Source: Paenibacillus sp. FSL W8-0426 (GTDB lineage: Bacteria; Bacillota; Bacilli; Paenibacillales; Paenibacillaceae). From it: DNA of 64,000 nucleotides. Below are positions 48,323-57,079 of this stretch, piece after piece. A program made the position numbers and the translations under genes. The DNA lies in the NCBI RefSeq assembly GCF_037969725.1, contig NZ_CP150203.1, forward strand, positions 5,470,001 through 5,534,000, written 5' to 3'. Numbering within the stretch: the first letter of the stretch is position 1; every line of letters starts with the position of its first letter. The notes beneath the pieces were generated by a model. That model was not told the origin of the DNA and made no database searches. It saw only the letters and a program-made list of their open reading frames with translations.

Positions 48323-49555
48323 ATGTCATTATCAATACAGCAACACGCTTCTTCCCCTTCTTCTGCAGAAGAGCATTCGGCTGCATCGAAGAAATTCGGC
48401 CTGTTATTGGCAGGCATTATCGTTATCGCGGCCACCATGCGTTCACCGATTACGGCCACCGGTCCCGTCGTGGAAATGATCCGTGCAGACACGGGAATCG
48501 GCCATACGATGGCAGGGCTCTTAACATCGCTCCCTCTGCTTGCCTTTGCCGCAGTCTCTCCCTTCGCACCGCGCCTGGCCAAACGTTGGGGATTAGAAAT
48601 TGCCTTGTTTATGGCCATTATGATCGTGACCCTTGGGGTGGCCTTAAGATTGCTGCCCTCCGTTTTTGCTTTATATGCGGGAACGGCCATTCTGGGATGC
48701 GGCATAGCGTTAAGCAATGTGCTGCTTCCAAGCTTGATCAAACGGGACTTCCCTTTAAGGGTAGGCATCGTAACCGGACTATATTCCGTATCGATGAACA
48801 TATTCGGCGCCATCGCTTCCGGGATCAGCGTGCCGGCGTCGGGGGCAACCTCCATGGGATGGCGCGCCTCATTAGGCATGTGGGCCTTATTATCCATCTT
48901 GGCGCTTGTTTTGTGGATCCCGCACGTCGCGGCAGGACGCCGGCAGAAGCTTCAAGTGTCAGGCCATGTACAGGGATCGACCGTACGGCTTCGCAATTCT
49001 TCGCTCGCATGGGCCATTACCATGTTTATGGGGCTGCAGTCTTTAATATTTTATACCACGATTACCTGGCTTCCGGAGATTCTTGCCGAACAAGGCTTTA
49101 GTGCCACCTCTGCAGGCTGGATTCTTTCTCTCATGCAAATGGTTAGCGTGCCGGCGAGCTTCATCGTTCCCATTCTTGCCGGAAGAACCAGAGATCAACG
49201 TGTTCTTACCATAATGACTTGCTCGTCTTTGATTATTGGGTATTCCTTCTTGTTAAGCGGCATTTCTTCCCTCGTGACCGCGGGCGTCATTTTGGCAGGC
49301 ATCGGAGCAGGCGCTTCATTCGGCGTAGTAACCATGTTCTTTGTTCTTCGCACAAGTGACGCGAGGCAGGCTGCGAGCATGTCGGGCATGGCCCAGTCTT
49401 TTGGTTATATGCTGGCAGCAGGTGGTCCTTTGTTATTCGGCGTGCTGCATGATTGGACGAAAGGATGGACCATTCCCCTGTTGGTTCAGGTTATCCTTGC
49501 CATTGTTTTATTAATCGCAGGCATCCAGGCAAGCAAGGATCGCGTAATCGGGTAA
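48323..49555 (+). CDS. CynX/NimT-type MFS transporter
   Basis: Major facilitator superfamily permease of 410 residues with a polar N-terminus (about 25 residues) and about 12 hydrophobic segments. MRSPITATGPVVEMIRADTGIGHTMAGLLTSLPLLAF is the pattern of the cyanate/nitroimidazole (CynX/NimT) subfamily, and the R/K-rich loop APRLAKRWG follows helix 2. The substrate is unknown; family members are linked with cyanate, 2-nitroimidazole or glucose-like solutes. One of only two protein genes with clear support on the plus strand in this window, and monocistronic with a strong terminator shared with the convergent protease. Confidence 0.85.
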   Translation: MSLSIQQHASSPSSAEEHSAASKKFGLLLAGIIVIAATMRSPITATGPVVEMIRADTGIGHTMAGLLTSLPLLAFAAVSPFAPRLAKRWGLEIALFMAIMIVTLGVALRLLPSVFALYAGTAILGCGIALSNVLLPSLIKRDFPLRVGIVTGLYSVSMNIFGAIASGISVPASGATSMGWRASLGMWALLSILALVLWIPHVAAGRRQKLQVSGHVQGSTVRLRNSSLAWAITMFMGLQSLIFYTTITWLPEILAEQGFSATSAGWILSLMQMVSVPASFIVPILAGRTRDQRVLTIMTCSSLIIGYSFLLSGISSLVTAGVILAGIGAGASFGVVTMFFVLRTSDARQAASMSGMAQSFGYMLAAGGPLLFGVLHDWTKGWTIPLLVQVILAIVLLIAGIQASKDRVIG

Positions 49556-49588
49556 ATTTCACACCGCCGAAACGAAAATACGAATCCA

Positions 49589-49636
49589 ATCAAAACGGCC
49601 TTCATCCCTTGAAATCAAGGATGAAGGCCGTTTTGA
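49589..49636. terminator. Bidirectional terminator between the MFS gene and the protease
   Basis: A near-perfect stem of about 20 bp, AATCAAAACGGCCTTCATCC against GGATGAAGGCCGTTTTGAT, flanked by A-rich and T-rich runs. It lies 34 nt after the MFS stop and 15 nt after the protease stop. Confidence 0.92.
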
Positions 49637-49650
49637 TGTTGTCCTATATT

Positions 49651-52600
49651 CTACTTCACTTTTACCGTAATTTTATCGGTGCTGGTCACTCCAGCTTCGT
49701 TGATTAATTCCGCCCTGTACGTATACGTACCTGAAGCACGACCCGACAGCTCGCTAACCGCACGTTGAGCAGAAGGCGTAGCTGCGCCCAGTGCTTGAGT
49801 ATCGATCAACTGATCATTTTCATAAAGACGATACTCCGTCGCATTGGTTCCCCACCACAAGTTCATGGTGATCTTGTAGTTTCCATCTCCATCCCAGTTA
49901 TCGTGGGAAAGTACAGCCTTGCCTGGCGATGCATCGGTAACCCGGACAGTCAGCGTTTGACTGCGCGTTGTGCCCTTGTCGTTTGTCAGTTCTGCTACAT
50001 ACGTATAGGTGCCATTTGTTTTGCCCGTAATCTTCGTTTGGGCAAATTGTGCCATAGGCGCATTATAGGTCAGCTTCTGGGTATCGATTAACACGCCGTC
50101 TTCATAAAGCTTGTAGCTTGTGGCATTCTCCCCCCACCACATGTTCATGCTAACGGTATACGAGCCTCCGAGCAGGCCATTGGCATGACCGTTGTTGTGG
50201 GACAATACAGGGGTTCCTGGCGCCCGAGTTGCCGGTGTTTCCGGCTCAGGCTCCGTGAACTTCAAGCTGAGCGCCGTTCTGGCGGTACCGGCAAGCCCCT
50301 GTTGATCTTTTACGCTGAACTCGACGACATATTCGCCGGCTTCGATGCCCTCCAAAGGAAGGCTGAAGGTACCGTCGTTCTGCACGTCTAACTTGCCTTC
50401 CGCATAGACGGATCCATCCTCCTTTTTCACAACATACGCAGCGTCCAACGAGCCTGCAGGGTCAAACTCGATGTTCCAGCCGCTTTGGAGCGCTGGGGCA
50501 ACCTGAAAGTACAAATCTTTCACGCTGCCGTCAACGACAACCGTTTCATCATGTTCGAATTCAAGCTTCTCTGGAGCCGTCACGACCGGAGCTGTCTTCT
50601 TTACCAAAAACGGAGGCGTGTCTTCGACATACGTTTTGCCGTCCGTTCCGATCGACGTAATATCCACGGTGTACAATCCGTCCGGGATATCCATTGCTGC
50701 TTCTGTCGCATAGTCCAAATAATTCCCGGTCCAAGCCAAATTGTATCTCGTATTTGCATTGAAGTTATAATAATTTCCGAAAATGTACCCGATGTATCCA
50801 TCCTGGTAAGGGCCACCTTCCGGATCCAGGCCGTTGAAAATTTCGATCAACGCAAAATTCATCGGATTGTGGAATTCCATCGCCACGTTCAACGTATCCA
50901 ACGTACCGTCCGCCTTGAGCGGATAATGGAACGGATTCGTTTCATTGCCATATTTCGTTTCGATATACTTGACGCCGGATTGTGTCAGATTGAAGTGGGC
51001 TACGTACGGCACGCTGTACGTTTTCGTTCCATGGCTGAATTGAAGGTAACCTTGGGCTTCTCCTACAGTGGTCACGCCTTTTGGAACTGTAATCGTAACC
51101 TGTACTTCTTCCTCCCCGTTCAGCGTGAAGGACGCCTTGTCCACGGATACCGAAACACCGTTCACGGTGCGCGTCGGATTGACGGATACGGCATAATCGC
51201 CGCCTTCTCCCTTAAGCGCCTGTACCTTGATCGTTTTGCTGACCGTTTTTTCGTCCGTGCTCAAGAAATTGCCAAAGTTGATGCTGCCCGTTATGTTTTC
51301 TTTTTCGATCTCTTCGCCGCTGACCGTATATTTCGTCACGTCCATGACTTTCACGAAAGCCTCGGGATCGAACGCTTCAACCGCCTGAACGCGGCCAGCC
51401 CCTTGATCGAATACGTCATAGCTGGCAGTATCCAGAACCTTGGTGTTGTTCATGAGCGCAGCTTTAATGTCAAAAGGAGTCCAATCGGGATGTTTCTCGA
51501 TGAGCAAAGCAGTTAGTCCCGCCACATGCGGGGTAGCCATGCTTGTCCCCGTTTTGCGGCCATAGGCCTGCGTATAATCCGCTCCCGGCTCATCTTTGCC
51601 ATAAGCAGGAATCGTGGACAAGATGCTTGTTCCCGGCGCCACTACATCCGGCTTAATGTCTAGCGTAACTTTGGCAGGTCCGCGGGAACTCGAAGAATAT
51701 ACTTCGTCGCCTGGTGCCATGTCTTTGACAAAATCGCTGAAGCTGACCTCGACCTTAAGGCCGGCATCCAGTTGAGCCTTGATGGCTTCTCCATCTTCCT
51801 TGCTCATGCTCAGGGCGGGAATGAATTCGAAATCATCCCCCAGGCTTACCCCAATCGGGCCAGGAATATTGTTAAACACAATGACGGCTACCGCGCCCGC
51901 CGCTTTGGCATTGGCGATCTTCTCCACGAACGCCAGCTCGCCGCGTTGGATAAGCGCAATTTTACCGTTTATCTCTTTACCTTCGAAATCCGTCGGTTTG
52001 CCCAAACCGGTGTACACCAATTCGTATTTTCCATTCAAGACCGCCTCCGGGTCTTCCGCAAGATTCCATCCCATCAAATCCAGATGATAAACGGACTCTG
52101 TTACCGACGAAGAATCAGCAGCCGCTGCATCAAGCGCAGGAAGACCTGCTTCCACTGCAGGCGTTGAATTGGAGTCTTCTTCTGCAGGCGCAGAAGGTAC
52201 ACTTACAGGACGTTCTTCATTAGCAACACGTTCGTCAAGACCCGATTCTCCATCAGCATCGGCTCCCTGTTCAGGCTCGGTGTGCTCTGCGGCTTCTTCC
52301 GAAACAGCAGGCTCCTCTTTGGGGGCGCTCAACGAAGAATCATCGGATATTGCCCCATTCTCGGGCATGCCCTGAGCAGAGACATCCTCATCGTTTACCT
52401 CTGGCACAAGACCCAACTCGGGTGTTTGCTCTGCATCAGGTACGGGTTGTTCCTCAGGCAGTTCCCCTTTGCCCTCCGTGCCGATCCAAAAATGCGCATC
52501 TGCCGCAATCGTCTGGCTCGGTCCCGTGGAATTCCCTACCGTGATCGCCATGGCCGAGGCACCCGGCGAGCCCAACGTATAGCGATTAGGCCCATCATTG

Positions 52601-53670
52601 CCGCTTGCAACGACCGAGGTGACGCCAGCCAGCATCGCGTTGTTCAACGCCACAGAGGTCACATAACTAGGATCGTTCGACTTATTGCCCAATGAAAGGT
52701 TGATGATATCCATATTGTCTTCCACCGAACGGTCAATCCCGCCCAAAACCCAGGAGGTTTGGCCGCTGCCGTAAGGGCCCAGCACTCGGTAGGCATAGAT
52801 TTCGGCCTCAGGCGCTACTCCTTTTACGCCAAAATCGCCTGCTTCGCGGGCAGCGATGGTACCGGCAACATGCGTTCCGTGAGAGGTGTAGTATGCACTG
52901 CCGTTTTCGTTAAATTCGGGTTGCCCCGAACCTTTCCACTCTTCATGCGTCGTTTCGTACGGATCATCGTCGTTGTCGACAAAATCCCATCCGCCTTTAT
53001 AGGCGTCCTGGAGGTTGGGATGCTCGTAATCGATCCCCGTATCAATGACACCGACTTTGACGCCCTCGCCCGTGTATCCAAGCTCCCAAACTTCAGGGGC
53101 TCCAATGAAAGGCGCCGAATCCTTCATATAAGGATTGACTTCTTCGTTCTCTGGTGCCAGAGATATTTCCGTATCGGGATAAACGCTGACCACCCCTGGC
53201 ATACGAATCAATTGCCCCAACTGGTTTCCTTTTATCTCAAGGGCAATTCCATTAAGTGCATATTCATAGTTTTCCACGACCTCGTGGCTGATGTTGTTCT
53301 TTGTGAGGTTATGTACAAATGTCTGTTGTTGTTGTTCTACTCGCGCGACAGCATTTGTTTCCATAGAGGAGGTGAATGATCGGCCGGAAAGGGTCGCTTC
53401 CCCTTGCGCTACAGCCACGGGTTTATCGGAAAGCTCCACGATGACTTTGGTTGTCTGTCCACCAAGGCCTTCAAGGCTTTGATCCAGATAGGGTTCGGCA
53501 CCCAGTCGTTCTTCCCGCTGCTCCAAAATTTCCTTCCACTGCTTAAATTCGGCTGCACCAGGCGCTTCGAGCGAAACGGCCGGATCGGCTGGAGCGGCTC
53601 CAGCCGCCGGCAAGATGGCAGTACTCATCAACAATGCGCTTAAAAATGCGGACAACAATCGTTTACTCAT
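49651..53670 (-). CDS. Large secreted subtilisin-like (S8) serine protease
   Basis: Predicted extracellular endopeptidase of 1339 residues from ATG 53670 (AAGGAGGG 7 nt upstream). It has a Sec signal peptide (1-27, cleavage near AAGA-AP), an I9 inhibitor-like propeptide (about 75-170), and an S8 catalytic domain split by inserts: Asp210 (VIDTGIDYEHP), His264 (SHGTHVAGT), oxyanion Asn358 (ASGNDGPN) and Ser710 (GTSMATPHVAG). Between about 400 and 520 is an acidic low-complexity insert; a PA domain follows (about 540-640). After the catalytic domain come Fn3-like domains (about 780-1130) and two tandem repeats at the C-terminus, each with MNLWWG or MNMWWG plus ATEYRLYE-type sequence, probably substrate or wall binding. 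No sortase motif or SLH domain. Resembles the C5a-peptidase/bacillopeptidase-Vpr class. Confidence 0.9.
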   Translation of the reverse strand: MSKRLLSAFLSALLMSTAILPAAGAAPADPAVSLEAPGAAEFKQWKEILEQREERLGAEPYLDQSLEGLGGQTTKVIVELSDKPVAVAQGEATLSGRSFTSSMETNAVARVEQQQQTFVHNLTKNNISHEVVENYEYALNGIALEIKGNQLGQLIRMPGVVSVYPDTEISLAPENEEVNPYMKDSAPFIGAPEVWELGYTGEGVKVGVIDTGIDYEHPNLQDAYKGGWDFVDNDDDPYETTHEEWKGSGQPEFNENGSAYYTSHGTHVAGTIAAREAGDFGVKGVAPEAEIYAYRVLGPYGSGQTSWVLGGIDRSVEDNMDIINLSLGNKSNDPSYVTSVALNNAMLAGVTSVVASGNDGPNRYTLGSPGASAMAITVGNSTGPSQTIAADAHFWIGTEGKGELPEEQPVPDAEQTPELGLVPEVNDEDVSAQGMPENGAISDDSSLSAPKEEPAVSEEAAEHTEPEQGADADGESGLDERVANEERPVSVPSAPAEEDSNSTPAVEAGLPALDAAAADSSSVTESVYHLDLMGWNLAEDPEAVLNGKYELVYTGLGKPTDFEGKEINGKIALIQRGELAFVEKIANAKAAGAVAVIVFNNIPGPIGVSLGDDFEFIPALSMSKEDGEAIKAQLDAGLKVEVSFSDFVKDMAPGDEVYSSSSRGPAKVTLDIKPDVVAPGTSILSTIPAYGKDEPGADYTQAYGRKTGTSMATPHVAGLTALLIEKHPDWTPFDIKAALMNNTKVLDTASYDVFDQGAGRVQAVEAFDPEAFVKVMDVTKYTVSGEEIEKENITGSINFGNFLSTDEKTVSKTIKVQALKGEGGDYAVSVNPTRTVNGVSVSVDKASFTLNGEEEVQVTITVPKGVTTVGEAQGYLQFSHGTKTYSVPYVAHFNLTQSGVKYIETKYGNETNPFHYPLKADGTLDTLNVAMEFHNPMNFALIEIFNGLDPEGGPYQDGYIGYIFGNYYNFNANTRYNLAWTGNYLDYATEAAMDIPDGLYTVDITSIGTDGKTYVEDTPPFLVKKTAPVVTAPEKLEFEHDETVVVDGSVKDLYFQVAPALQSGWNIEFDPAGSLDAAYVVKKEDGSVYAEGKLDVQNDGTFSLPLEGIEAGEYVVEFSVKDQQGLAGTARTALSLKFTEPEPETPATRAPGTPVLSHNNGHANGLLGGSYTVSMNMWWGENATSYKLYEDGVLIDTQKLTYNAPMAQFAQTKITGKTNGTYTYVAELTNDKGTTRSQTLTVRVTDASPGKAVLSHDNWDGDGNYKITMNLWWGTNATEYRLYENDQLIDTQALGAATPSAQRAVSELSGRASGTYTYRAELINEAGVTSTDKITVKVK

Positions 53671-53686
53671 GGCCAAGCCCTCCTTC

Positions 53687-53815
53687 TCATGGTTTTTTCG
53701 CTAATTCGCTAAAACGGTTCGGGTCACCAAGCAACGACACAGCATCTCTCCCGATCAACGATCCCTCCTTCAACCAGAGTTTGACCCTTGGTAAATTATT
53801 CGAGCAGAACACCAC
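53687..53815 (-). CDS. Candidate 42-residue upstream ORF before the protease
   Basis: On the minus strand a GTG at 53815 (AGAAGG 5 nt upstream) opens a 42-codon frame reading VKLWLKEGSLIGRDAVSLL and GDPNRFSELAKKP, ending 17 nt before the protease start and just ahead of its RBS. The composition looks protein-like and amphipathic. It could encode a leader peptide, a small partner or nothing at all; no homologue is recognised and codon evidence is slight. Confidence 0.3.
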   Translation of the reverse strand: MVFCSNNLPRVKLWLKEGSLIGRDAVSLLGDPNRFSELAKKP

Positions 53816-53936
53816 GTAAACCTTCTAAATAATTACATTTTTTATATAAAAATTGGTGATATGGGTCCTTTTAAATAGAAATGTGACAAACTGCTTATTT
53901 TGTCGATGCTATCGCCCGTGCCAAAAGTCCATGCCA

Positions 53937-53983
53937 TAAAAAAAGGACCAGGCTTCTCGTTGAAGAGAACGTTCCTGATCCTT
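53937..53983 (-). terminator. Rho-independent terminator after the methyltransferase
   Basis: Minus-strand stem AAGGATCAGG / CCTGGTCCTT (one G-T pair) with a second internal hairpin, followed by seven T. Confidence 0.88.
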
Positions 53984-54035
53984 CGGTTCACATACATGCT
54001 CGGTATACTTTACCAACCAAAACCGTAACTTCGAT

Positions 54036-54812
54036 TTAAAAACACTCTGGTTTGATCGCTTCAATCCGAATGCGTTTATAATCGGCATAGACGGCATTGC
54101 CGTTCCATAACTGCGGCACCACAATCTCGCTGACTTCCTGACAGATTGCGTTAACCATATCATCATTCATGCCTTGAAAATAATCCCCGCCAAAGTTGGC
54201 GAGCCACCCTTCAATACCCGATTCTCCGTCGGCCAATTTGGTCGGACGGTCATAGTGGTAGGCCTGACGAACCATAAAGCCTTGTTTTTCCAACAGAGAG
54301 GTGTAATCCCCGATCGTCGGAAAATACCACGGATTGCGTTCGGCGGCGTTGATGCCCGTTTTGCGCTCAATCACTTCTTCCAGCGACTTCACGATCGTTT
54401 GCACATTTCCCTTTCCTCCAAACTCGGCCACAAAGCGACCTCCGGGTTTCAACACGTCCCATACCCGGCCGGCAACAAGCTCTGGGCCTCGCATCCAATG
54501 AAGGGCTGCATTCGAGAAAACGGCATCATAACGTCCGCGCATTTCAAAGTGATGTGCATCGCCTTGGATAAATTCAAGCTCAGGGAACTTCTCCTTCGCG
54601 CGGTGAATCATGTCAGAAGATGCGTCCAAGCCAACAACTTCCGCTCCCGATTGCGAAATTTCGAATGTTAGATCCCCCGTCCCGCAGCCCAGATCGAGAA
54701 TGCGTTCCCCCTTCTGCGGCTGTAACCATGAGATCAGCGTCTTCCCATATTCCGATACAAAGGCCAGCTTGTCATCATAATCCGCTGCCTTCCATTGGTT
54801 GATGGATTGCAT
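54036..54812 (-). CDS. Class I SAM-dependent methyltransferase, trans-aconitate methyltransferase-like
   Basis: 258 residues from ATG 54812, which has AGGTGGTG upstream; an ATG 45 nt further out is less likely. SAM-binding motif I ILDLGCGTGD (38-47), motif II VVGLDAS, motif III FIQGDAHHFE and the post-III FSNAALHWM all match the Tam/UbiE-type small-molecule methyltransferases. The W-M after the motif is typical of Tam-like proteins. The true substrate is unknown. Monocistronic, between the protease and the DUF402 gene. Confidence 0.85.
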   Translation of the reverse strand: MQSINQWKAADYDDKLAFVSEYGKTLISWLQPQKGERILDLGCGTGDLTFEISQSGAEVVGLDASSDMIHRAKEKFPELEFIQGDAHHFEMRGRYDAVFSNAALHWMRGPELVAGRVWDVLKPGGRFVAEFGGKGNVQTIVKSLEEVIERKTGINAAERNPWYFPTIGDYTSLLEKQGFMVRQAYHYDRPTKLADGESGIEGWLANFGGDYFQGMNDDMVNAICQEVSEIVVPQLWNGNAVYADYKRIRIEAIKPECF

Positions 54813-54913
54813 AAACACCACCTGCGCTTTCGATAAGATATCTATATTGTGGCACAAATTTATTTATTGATGAAATATATAAAACTAATTTTGTTGATAG
54901 GAATTACCTATAC

Positions 54914-54972
54914 AAAAGGCGAATGGCCTCCCTTTGAACAGGAGCACCAAAAGATTTCTTTCAAAGGCCATT
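54914..54972 (-). terminator. Probable terminator after the DUF402 gene
   Basis: Minus-strand arms AATGGCCTTTGA and TCAAAGGGAGGCCATT enclose about 30 nt and are followed by CGCCTTTTG. The stem begins at the stop codon. The T-run is short. Confidence 0.55.
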
Positions 54973-55490
54973 TACTCATACAATGAATCATGAAAAGCGT
55001 ATTTGCGGATGAAATCGAGGTTAAACGGAAACGTTTTGTGCATGGCTTTGTTTTTCAAGCGTTCAAGCGCATCGATGGCTTCAGACTTTAACTCCACTGG
55101 GTATCGGTACATCATGCTGTTAGACTCGAACTCGTCCTCATCCACGACGACCCATTCCTTATCCTTTTCCCGGATCAAATCCAGATCCAAATCCGTAAAT
55201 TGAAGCCCCTTATCAGTCCAAACAGAAGGCATGGCCACATTGCAATACGTGAACGAAACCTCCCCATCGACAACAGCCATGGCAGCCGTAAACCATTCCT
55301 TCAGGGAAAAATATTCGATGGACGCATGTTCCATGGTAAACACCTTGTTTTTGGTATGATGGATCAGCTGCCTGCCCGGTTTGCAAAAGACGATCACATG
55401 ATCGGGTGTACTTTCAATCAGCTGCCCCTCCCATTCATAGTGCGGAATATCCGGATATTTCAAAGCTCTGATTTGGATCATTTTGTTCAA
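54972..55490 (-). CDS. DUF402 protein (nucleoside tri/diphosphate phosphatase-like)
   Basis: 172 residues. The family includes staphylococcal and streptomycete Ntdp/FomD-type phosphatases with a β-barrel fold and divalent-metal active site. Recognisable blocks are SFTYCNVAMPSVW, FTDLDLDLIREKDKEW and VVDEDEFE, which provide the conserved Asn/Asp/Glu metal ligands. A TTG at 55490 is the likely start because GGGGGAG lies 8 nt upstream, while the ATG at 55481 is 17 nt from it. Substrate is not predictable; the family acts on nucleotides or cytidylyl esters. Confidence 0.85.
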   Translation of the reverse strand: MNKMIQIRALKYPDIPHYEWEGQLIESTPDHVIVFCKPGRQLIHHTKNKVFTMEHASIEYFSLKEWFTAAMAVVDGEVSFTYCNVAMPSVWTDKGLQFTDLDLDLIREKDKEWVVVDEDEFESNSMMYRYPVELKSEAIDALERLKNKAMHKTFPFNLDFIRKYAFHDSLYE

Positions 55491-55809
55491 GATCTGTTCT
55501 CCCCCTTATCAACGAATGCCACCAAAGCTTATCTCAGGAAGCTCCTTTTGACAAACGTCCGCAGAAAGTGCTGCTCCGACGAACCTTTGGGGTTCTCATC
55601 CCCTAATGTAAGCCTCGACAATAAATCACACTACGCCACTACGAGTGCAGTACCATCTTCCGATCGCTGTTATCCCCAGATTTTTTCCGATTCCTTTTCC
55701 CAAAGGAAAAATCCGGTGATAAACGCGCCCGCTTCGCTTCTTCAGATTGGTTCTGCCTCTCCGTTAACGTGTGAATATTTTTTCGGGTTTATATTAAGAG
55801 AGCTTATTT
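55491..55809. other. Gene-free region with fragments of the tRNA-Arg repeat
   Basis: Holds a partial copy of the neighbouring repeat at about 55571-55603 (GCTCCGACGAACC...GGGGTTCTCATCCCC), followed by an AT-rich stretch with a TTTTCC-CAAA-GGAAAA hairpin near 55696-55711. The block TATCCCCAGATTTTTTCCGA near 55670 looks like an interspersed non-coding repeat; I recall similar text in Paenibacillus intergenic DNA but cannot verify it here. No gene is supported. Confidence 0.5.
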
Positions 55810-56200
55810 TACGTCCCAGGAGGGATACTCTCCTTTCAGTCGAGACTGCGGTGTATTCCTCCCGAAGCTTATGCTCCGACGAACCATTGGGGTTCTCATC
55901 CCCGGACGCAAAAAAAAGCTCTTCTCAGAGCTTTTCTTTTTACGTCCCAGGAGGGATACTCTCCTTTCAGTCGAGACTGCGATGTATTCCTCCCGAAGCT
56001 TATGCTCCGACGAACCTTTGGGGTTCTCATCCCCGGACGCAAGAAAAGCTCTTCTCAGAGCTTTTCTTTTTACGTCCCAGGAGGGATACTCTCCTTTCAG
56101 TCGAGACTGCGATGTATTCCTCCCGAAGCTTATGCTCCGACGAACCTTTGGGGTTCTCATCCCCGGACGCAAGAAAAGCTCTTCTCAGAGCTTTTCTTTT
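55810..56200 (-). repeat. Three tandem 130-bp repeats derived from the tRNA-Arg 3' flank
   Basis: Units begin at 55810, 55941 and 56071 (periods 131 and 130), and the functional tRNA starts the fourth at 56201. Read on the minus strand, each unit has GGAGAGTATCCCTCCTGGGACGTA, containing the last 16-17 bases of tRNA-Arg, then the terminator hairpin AAGCTCTGAGAAGAGCTT (weak in the leftmost unit), then about 90 bp with GGGGATGAGAACCCC and GGTTCGTCGGAGCATAAGC. Units differ at only a few positions. Long frames cross the array because 130-131 bp repeats run without stops, but the reading shifts between units, so coding is unlikely. Confidence 0.9.
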
Positions 56201-56202
56201 TA

Positions 56203-56276
<74 letters not shown>

Positions 56277-56308
56277 AAGTATGTATTATTTTTTTCGGAA
56301 CGTTCTCT

Positions 56309-56336
56309 ATTATACTCCAATTTCTATAATTTTCAA
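56309..56336 (-). promoter_or_regulatory. Sigma-A promoter of tRNA-Arg copy 2
   Basis: Minus strand: -35 TTGAAA at 56331-56336, 16-nt spacer, -10 TATAAT at 56309-56314. It is unrelated in sequence to the promoter of copy 1. Confidence 0.8.
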
Positions 56337-56430
56337 TACTTTTTTAAAAAATTAATAATCCTTCTCCATCATCTTCATGCTTCAGACCGATATGGAGAAA
56401 TAGGCCAAGACCGTTAAAACATAAAGCAGT

Positions 56431-56458
56431 AAAACCCGTCGTTACAAAGAACGACGGG
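56431..56458 (-). terminator. Rho-independent terminator after the 42-residue gene
   Basis: Minus-strand stem CCCGTCGT / ACGACGGG with an 8-nt loop, followed by TTTTACTG. Confidence 0.85.
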
Positions 56459-56471
56459 CCTTGCATTCCGG

Positions 56472-56600
56472 TTACTTGTTTCCCTGACGCCACGGATTTT
56501 TCTGGGCGGCATGCTTGCTGTTTTTCGCCAGCACTTCCTCGGCAAACTCGGTATGATGCGCGTATTGGTTCCCTTTGTTTTTCTTGTACTTGGAAGCCAT
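56472..56600 (-). CDS. Small basic hypothetical protein (42 residues)
   Basis: An ATG at 56600 with GGGGAGGTG 6 nt upstream opens a 42-codon frame: MASKYKKNKGNQYAHHTEFA, then EEVLAKNSKHAAQKNPWRQG and NK. It is Lys/Asn/His/Gln-rich and soluble, with the look of small acid-soluble or other sporulation-linked proteins. Excellent RBS, its own terminator 14 nt downstream and protein-like composition make it a likely real gene. No family is assigned. Confidence 0.75.
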   Translation of the reverse strand: MASKYKKNKGNQYAHHTEFAEEVLAKNSKHAAQKNPWRQGNK

Positions 56601-56699
56601 TGCAGTCACCTCCCCGGAACTGTCTATAGTATGCTCCGGGGGAACAAGCTTACTCTCGAAGCTGGCAGGTAGTTGATGGAGCCATCAACTCGCCCAATC

Positions 56700-57056
56700 T
56701 CAGCGTTGACCAAGCAAATACCGTTGCAAAGTCGGACCAAGCAAACCAAAGCCGAAAAGCTCCTGTTCGAAACGTGCTTTGTCCTCTCCTGAGGTAATGC
56801 CCTCACTGTTCTGAAACGCCGTTTCGGTCGCTTCCTCAAAAGCGGTGTGCAGGTTATTGTTGTACCAGTCGAGGGTGGAATCCGAATGATTGCGCACGAT
56901 CCGAGTGATTTGCAGCGTATTTTGCGGCTGGCTTGCTGCCACATAGACCAGCAACGACGGATCTCCGGCATTGGCAGGCTGGACCTCAACTTCGGCGCAA
57001 GACAAACCATCCACTTCGGTTAATCTGCGAATTTTGGCATCCTGAATAGCATACAT
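56700..57056 (-). CDS. Hypothetical protein, downstream member of a pair
   Basis: 118 residues from ATG 57056 (AGGAG 11 nt upstream). An alternative ATG at 57083 would overlap the preceding stop codon as ATGA and add nine residues. The sequence has alternating strands and helices (LLVYVAASQPQNTLQITRIVR, then FEEATETAFQNSEG) and no transmembrane segment or known catalytic motif. It is probably co-transcribed with the gene at 57080-57379. Function unknown. Confidence 0.65.
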   Translation of the reverse strand: MYAIQDAKIRRLTEVDGLSCAEVEVQPANAGDPSLLVYVAASQPQNTLQITRIVRNHSDSTLDWYNNNLHTAFEEATETAFQNSEGITSGEDKARFEQELFGFGLLGPTLQRYLLGQR

Positions 57057-57079
57057 GTTATATCGCGCTCCTTCTCCAT

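Larger units (their letters stand above)
53671..54035. other. Intergenic region upstream of the S8 protease
   Basis: 365 bp. It contains a candidate small ORF (53687-53815), an AT-rich segment around 53830-53880 suited to a promoter but without a clear -35/-10 pair, and the methyltransferase terminator at 53937-53983. Confidence 0.5.

Noticed and set aside
55810..56200. Regular repeats that might be a CRISPR array.
   Set aside because: Units of 130-131 bp are nearly identical throughout with no variable spacers, and no cas genes are present.
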